From contig NZ_AANB01000005.1 in the NCBI RefSeq assembly GCF_000152965.1, positions 62,001-126,000 on the forward strand: a stretch of DNA of 64,000 nucleotides, given 5' to 3'. The position numbers and the translations under genes are program-made. Below the pieces are notes generated by a model. The model was not told where the DNA came from, did no database searches, and was given only the letters and a program-made list of their open reading frames with translations. The DNA comes from Roseobacter sp. MED193. Its GTDB lineage: Bacteria > Pseudomonadota > Alphaproteobacteria > Rhodobacterales > Rhodobacteraceae. Below are positions 60,409-64,000 of the stretch, piece after piece (the first letter of the stretch is position 1; each line of letters begins with the position of its first letter).

Positions 60409-61935
60409 TTAGTGAGTGGTTTCGGGCATCAACTGATCCGCAAAGGTGCTGATCAACTTTGCCTTGAGAATTTTTCCTGTCGGTGCCGCAGGCAGATCCT
60501 GTGCCAAGACAATTCTTGTAGGCCGTTTGTAGGGGGCCAGTTTGTCCTTCACGAAGGCGGAGAGATCCGCCTCGCTCAAGCTGCAATCGGCTGCAACCTT
60601 CACAAAGGCCAGCACTTCCTCATTGCCAGACACCTGCCTGCCAACGACACCGGCCATGATCACCTCTGGATGGTCCGTCAACGCGCCTTCGACCTCCACC
60701 GGGTAGACATTGAACCCTGAGCGGATGATCAGTTCTTTTGACCGACCGACAATATGCAGGCGTCCCGCGTCATCAAACCGGCCCAAATCACCAGTGCGGA
60801 AGAACCCATCCTCTGTCAGCACCTTGGCGCTTTGCTCTGGATCGCGGAAATAGCCGTTCATTATCTGCGGGCCACCCACGAGGATCTCACCGATCCCCTC
60901 ATCCGGAGTGGCACCTTCGGCCTCAAAATCCAGCCGGAACAGGCTGTCCTGCATCGGGTGACCAACACTCACATCCGGGTCCCCCAGCGGGCTGGCGGTG
61001 GCACAGACCCCGGCAGTGCCCTCCGTCAAACCATAGCCGTTTTGCAGTGGAATGCCATAGAACGCCTCTGCCTCGCGCTTCCACACCGGATCCAGCGGCG
61101 CCCCGCCAGAGGAGACAAAGCGCAACAGACCGACGTCATAGCGCGGGTTCTTCTGCGCCCGCGCATAGTGGAACAAAAGGGCATGCATCTGTGGCACAGC
61201 AGGCAGCAGGGTCACATCCATTTGCAGGGCCTTGTACAGCCGCTCAACTGCGAACCGCGCCTCTAGCCGCATCGCACCCTGCGCGCCGCAGATCGACACA
61301 AAGGTGACAAAGCCAAAGATATGCGACAATGGCAGCGCCAGATAAGTCATATCGTCGTCCTGCATGCCGCGCACCTTTGCCGAGGCCACAGCTGCACACA
61401 GCAGATTGTTATGAGTCAGCATCGCCGCCTTTGGCACGCCGGTGGTCCCTGAGGTATAAAGCAGCAGCGCCACCTGTTCTGCACCATCTTCAAAACAGGG
61501 CTCCGGCTGGCTGCCCCGGCGTTGAAACAGACCGACGGTGCCATAGCGGCCAATGGCCGCCTTGGCCGAAAAGGCTTTCCCGTGAATTACTGCGGACTCT
61601 GAAGCATCATTGCAAAACACCACTACGCTTGGGTCGCTGTGGGTGATCAGCCGGTCGAGCTCGGCATGGGTCAGCCGCGCATTCAGTGGCACAGAGATCG
61701 CGTCGAGTTGACTGGTGGCAAAGATAAAGGCGCAAACGGCCAAACAATTCTCAAACACCATGACCACACGGTCCCCGGGTTTGACACCCTGCGCCAGCAA
61801 AACCTCCCGTGCTGCAGCCGTGGCCTCAGCCAGGTCGGACCAGGTGAACTTCCCATCCGCATAGTCGATCATCGCCAAGGCGTCAGGCTTTGCAGCGACA
61901 GCCGCGCTTAATGTGTCGTGAATTCGGGTCTGCAC
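60409..61935 (-). CDS. Acyl-/aryl-CoA synthetase (class I adenylate-forming)
   Basis: 508 residues. The phosphate-binding loop is LLLYTSGTTGVPKAAMLTH, the mid motif is NGYGLTEGTAGVC, the hinge is FRTGDLGRFDDAGRLHIVGR, and the catalytic Lys is in APTGKILKAKL. It activates an acid to its CoA thioester. The length and motif spacing suit short/medium-chain or aromatic acid ligases. It is transcribed just ahead of the first TRAP operon and divergent from the second, so it probably activates the imported acid. Confidence 0.87.
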   Translation of the reverse strand: MQTRIHDTLSAAVAAKPDALAMIDYADGKFTWSDLAEATAAAREVLLAQGVKPGDRVVMVFENCLAVCAFIFATSQLDAISVPLNARLTHAELDRLITHSDPSVVVFCNDASESAVIHGKAFSAKAAIGRYGTVGLFQRRGSQPEPCFEDGAEQVALLLYTSGTTGVPKAAMLTHNNLLCAAVASAKVRGMQDDDMTYLALPLSHIFGFVTFVSICGAQGAMRLEARFAVERLYKALQMDVTLLPAVPQMHALLFHYARAQKNPRYDVGLLRFVSSGGAPLDPVWKREAEAFYGIPLQNGYGLTEGTAGVCATASPLGDPDVSVGHPMQDSLFRLDFEAEGATPDEGIGEILVGGPQIMNGYFRDPEQSAKVLTEDGFFRTGDLGRFDDAGRLHIVGRSKELIIRSGFNVYPVEVEGALTDHPEVIMAGVVGRQVSGNEEVLAFVKVAADCSLSEADLSAFVKDKLAPYKRPTRIVLAQDLPAAPTGKILKAKLISTFADQLMPETTH

Positions 61936-62065
61936 GCAGGTCCCCTCCCTATGAATCCTACAAAATCCGAGTGCCTCTCCCCTTATGGCACTGGAAGGCT
62001 GCGTACCGCGGCCCCGAAAGCTGCGGGGGACGCGCTACAGCCAAGGGTATAGACCCCTTCATTGT

Positions 62066-62085
62066 AAATTTCAATATGTGGAATT
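62066..62085. promoter_or_regulatory. Weak candidate IclR operator C
   Basis: AAATTTC-N8-GAATTC resembles operators A and B but has an 8-base spacer and an imperfect left arm. Its position between the divergent CoA ligase and second TRAP operon fits shared control. Confidence 0.3.
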
Positions 62086-62241
62086 CATGTCGCCATAGTG
62101 AAACTTGAAACCACTCCTAAGCCCTTGTTCGCCATAGCTCAAAAATTACGCATAGCGCCTTGGGCCTAAGCAGGATTGAGCCAAAACGACCCATAAAAGC
62201 CTTGTTTCAGCGCCCTTGGCTCCTTCAAAATCAAAGGAGAA

Positions 62242-62270
62242 TTGACATTAATTATGTGCAGACTTAAAAA
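62242..62270 (+). promoter_or_regulatory. Sigma-70-type promoter of the second TRAP operon
   Basis: TTGACA, a 17-base spacer and TAAAAA precede the start codon at 62317 by about 46 bases. The -35 box is a perfect consensus match. Confidence 0.6.
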
Positions 62271-62316
62271 ATTCATGCGTATGCTTAATAAAAAATCTTC
62301 AGGGACGGAGAGTGAA

Positions 62317-63402
62317 ATGAAACGCAGAGACTTTATCAAAATTGGCGCCGCGGGTGCCGCGGCCAGCTCTTTGGCTGCGCCAGCAACAGCGCAGGGGATT
62401 CGCCAGTGGAACATGGTCACCGCCTGGCCCAAGAACCTCCCCGGGCCCGGTGTCGCCGCGCAGATGCTGGCAGATCGGATCACCACCCTGTCGGGCGGGC
62501 GCATTGAAGTGAAACTGCACGCCGCAGGGGAGCTGGTGCCCGGACGCGGTGTGTTTGATGCCGTCTCTGAAGGCACGGCAGAGCTCTATCACGCGGTTCC
62601 GGCCTATTGGGGCTCCAAGTCCAAGGGCATGCTGTTGTTTGGCTCGCAACCCTTTGGCCTGCGCGCGGACGAACAGTTTGGCTGGCTGTATCACGGCGGC
62701 GGACAGGCGCTCTATGATGAGATCTATGGCCGGTTCAACCTCAAGCCCTTCCTCTGTGGCAACTCTGGCCCGCAATGGCAGGGCTGGTTCCGCGATGAGA
62801 TCCACTCGCTAGATGACCTGAAAGGTCTCAAGTTCCGCACCACAGGTCTGGCCTCAGAAATGTGCTCCAAGATCGGCATGGCAGTGCAGGCGATGGGGCC
62901 ACGCGACATGTTCCAGGCTCTGCAGACCGGCGCGCTGGATGCCGGCGAATTCATCGGCCCCTGGACCGACAGCGCCGTGGGTTTCTATCAGGTTGCCAAA
63001 AACTACTACTGGCCCGGCGTAGGTGAGCCCTCTTCGGCTGAGGAATGCGCCGTAAACGCCACCGCCTATGCGGAGCTGCCGGATGATCTGAAACAGGCGG
63101 TCAGCTTTGCCTGCGAGAGCCTCTACAACCCGGTCTGGACGGAATACACCACCAAACATGCTCAGGCGTTGAAACAGATGGTGGAAAACGAAGGCGTTCA
63201 GGTCAAAATGCTGCCTGACGATGTGGTCGCCGCCATGGCTGCGGCCGCGGCTGAGGTGATGGCGGAACTGGCGGAGGACGAGGACGAACTGGTGCGCCGC
63301 ATCACTGCAAGCTTCACCGCCTATCGCGACTCGGTTGGCTCTTACATGAGCTATGCCGACAACGGTCAAATGAACGCCCGCGCCAAGGCGCTCGGCTACT
63401 AA
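62317..63402 (+). CDS. TRAP transporter substrate-binding protein, TakP-like, second system
   Basis: 361 residues. A twin-arginine signal is visible (MKRRDFIKIGAAGAAASS, cut near ATAQG), which is usual for this branch. The mature part begins WNMVTAWPKNLPGPGVAAQ and has GWLYHGGGQALYDEIY, then LKGLKFRTTGLASEMCSKIG, as in the TakP (alpha-keto acid) and related lactate-type binders. The ATG at 62317 with GGGACGGAG upstream is chosen because it starts the Tat signal. It begins the operon with the two permeases. Confidence 0.9.
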   Translation: MKRRDFIKIGAAGAAASSLAAPATAQGIRQWNMVTAWPKNLPGPGVAAQMLADRITTLSGGRIEVKLHAAGELVPGRGVFDAVSEGTAELYHAVPAYWGSKSKGMLLFGSQPFGLRADEQFGWLYHGGGQALYDEIYGRFNLKPFLCGNSGPQWQGWFRDEIHSLDDLKGLKFRTTGLASEMCSKIGMAVQAMGPRDMFQALQTGALDAGEFIGPWTDSAVGFYQVAKNYYWPGVGEPSSAEECAVNATAYAELPDDLKQAVSFACESLYNPVWTEYTTKHAQALKQMVENEGVQVKMLPDDVVAAMAAAAAEVMAELAEDEDELVRRITASFTAYRDSVGSYMSYADNGQMNARAKALGY

Positions 63403-63471
63403 GAGCCGTTTATATACGAAGCAATACCGGTGCGGGGTCTCTCGCGCCGGTTTTCTGGATTTGAGGCGCAG

Positions 63472-63975
63472 ATGCAGCGAATACTCTCAGTTTTGGACGG
63501 CATCAGCCGGACCACGGGCAATCTGGTGCGCTGGCTGGCGCTGGCCATGTTGCTGGCGCAGTTCCTGATCGTGATCGCGCGCTATGTCTTTGGCTACTCT
63601 TCTATCGCAGCGCAGGAATCAGTGCTCTATATGCATGCCACCCTGTTCATGCTGGGCGCTGGCTATACCCTGCTGAACGATGGCCATGTGCGGGTTGATA
63701 TCTTTTACGACAGGTTGAGCACCTCTGGCAAAAACCGCATTGATCTGGCTGGGCATCTGCTGCTTTTGATGCCCGCCATGGTGATGGTGATCTATTGGTC
63801 CTGGCCCGCTGTCACAAACGCCTGGAAGATCCTGGAAGGCCCCATCTCCGTTGGCGGAATCAAGGCGGTTTTCCTGTTGAAAAGCCTGATCCCCGCCTTC
63901 TGCATCCTTGTCCTGCTGCAATCGCTCTCCTGCGTGCTGCGCATCCTGTTCCAGAGCGAGACCCGTGATGGCTGA
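63472..63975 (+). CDS. TRAP transporter small permease (DctQ), second system
   Basis: About 167 residues with four membrane helices (WLALAMLLAQFLIVIARYV, ESVLYMHATLFMLGAGYTLL, LAGHLLLLMPAMVMVIYW, KSLIPAFCILVLLQSL). The segment AQESVLYMHATLFMLGAGYT with DGHVRVDIFYDRLS is a signature of the TakQ-type small permease. The ATG at 63472 has GAGG upstream; a GTG at 63430 is less likely. Confidence 0.88.
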   Translation: MQRILSVLDGISRTTGNLVRWLALAMLLAQFLIVIARYVFGYSSIAAQESVLYMHATLFMLGAGYTLLNDGHVRVDIFYDRLSTSGKNRIDLAGHLLLLMPAMVMVIYWSWPAVTNAWKILEGPISVGGIKAVFLLKSLIPAFCILVLLQSLSCVLRILFQSETRDG

Positions 63976-64000
63976 ATATCTCGATATCCTCATGTTTGGC
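63968..64000 (+). CDS. TRAP transporter large permease (DctM), second system, start only
   Basis: The first 11 codons (MAEYLDILMFG) are in the window, and the rest lies beyond it. The start overlaps the small permease stop by eight bases, the usual DctQ-DctM coupling. The family call rests on this position more than on the short sequence. Confidence 0.65.
   Translation, partial: MAEYLDILMFG

Larger units (their letters stand above)
61936..62316. other. Divergent control region between the CoA ligase and second TRAP genes
   Basis: About 380 bases without a gene. It contains a weak IclR-type site (62066-62085) and a very good sigma-70-type promoter (62242-62270) for the rightward TRAP genes. 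The longest open frame to the right would begin at 62242, but its first 25 codons are not protein-like and lie over the promoter. Confidence 0.5.

Overview
The window looks like a chromosome segment from a marine alphaproteobacterium of the Roseobacter group (Rhodobacteraceae). This is inferred from gene content and a fairly high-GC coding style: a gene transfer agent head-spike pair of the Rhodobacter capsulatus Rcc01079/Rcc01080 type, a GlnT-type glutamine synthetase with split glutamate-synthase-like partners, a complete Na+-NQR with ApbE and NqrM, and several TRAP and TTT uptake systems. No rRNA, tRNA, insertion sequence, integrase or CRISPR array was recognised.

Layout. 1-7.6 kb: the edge of a type VI secretion locus (start of tssA), an uncharacterised protein with an internal repeat, a TolQ/ExbD/ExbD motor with an unusual TonB-like partner ending in a DUF4384-like domain, a caspase-fold protein and a YceI-OmpA fusion. 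7.7-13 kb: a nitrogen module of class II amidotransferase, GXGXG protein, FMN glutamate-synthase-like protein and GlnT, with an XRE-cupin regulator just upstream. 13.2-16.9 kb: an acyl-CoA synthetase, then a DJ-1/PfpI protein divergent from a LysR regulator. 17.1-23.4 kb: six genes that look like an undescribed small-molecule pathway (KASIII, epimerase, MBL hydrolase, F390-synthetase-like adenylating enzyme, GNAT/FemAB-like transferase, and a convergent ATP-grasp ligase). 23.8-25.5 kb: ghsA-ghsB. 25.5-35.1 kb: sugar and polysaccharide genes, including an intact UDP-sugar 6-dehydrogenase, a second copy with two in-frame deletions in inverted orientation, manC, a glycosyltransferase, gmd and fcl (GDP-fucose route).

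35.1-37.7 kb: a MobA-like 3-hydroxybenzoate hydroxylase divergent from a MarR regulator, with two palindromes between them. 37.7-47.1 kb: a sugar-acid catabolic locus. A seven-gene operon (TTT transporter tctC-B-A, ABM-domain protein, lactonase-like MBL protein, otnK, otnC) is divergent from an isopropylmalate-dehydrogenase-family enzyme, a Gfo/Idh/MocA dehydrogenase and a GntR regulator, with a long inverted repeat in the shared promoter region. 47.2-54.5 kb: nqrABCDEF, divergent from apbE-nqrM, which encode its flavinylation and iron-sulfur maturation factors. 54.7-56.3 kb: a decayed FAD oxidoreductase, a tiny membrane protein and a CBS-pair protein. 56.4-64 kb: an IclR regulator with two TRAP systems on either side of a CoA-ligase-type enzyme. 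A shared half-site pattern suggests IclR control of this whole block.

The best candidate for a new system is the 17.1-23.4 kb cluster. Next are the Exb/DUF4384 motor beside the T6SS and the sugar-acid locus whose substrate cannot be assigned from sequence alone. Start codons were moved inward from the longest reading frame where a ribosome-binding site, an obligatory N-terminal residue or a stop/start overlap supported it.
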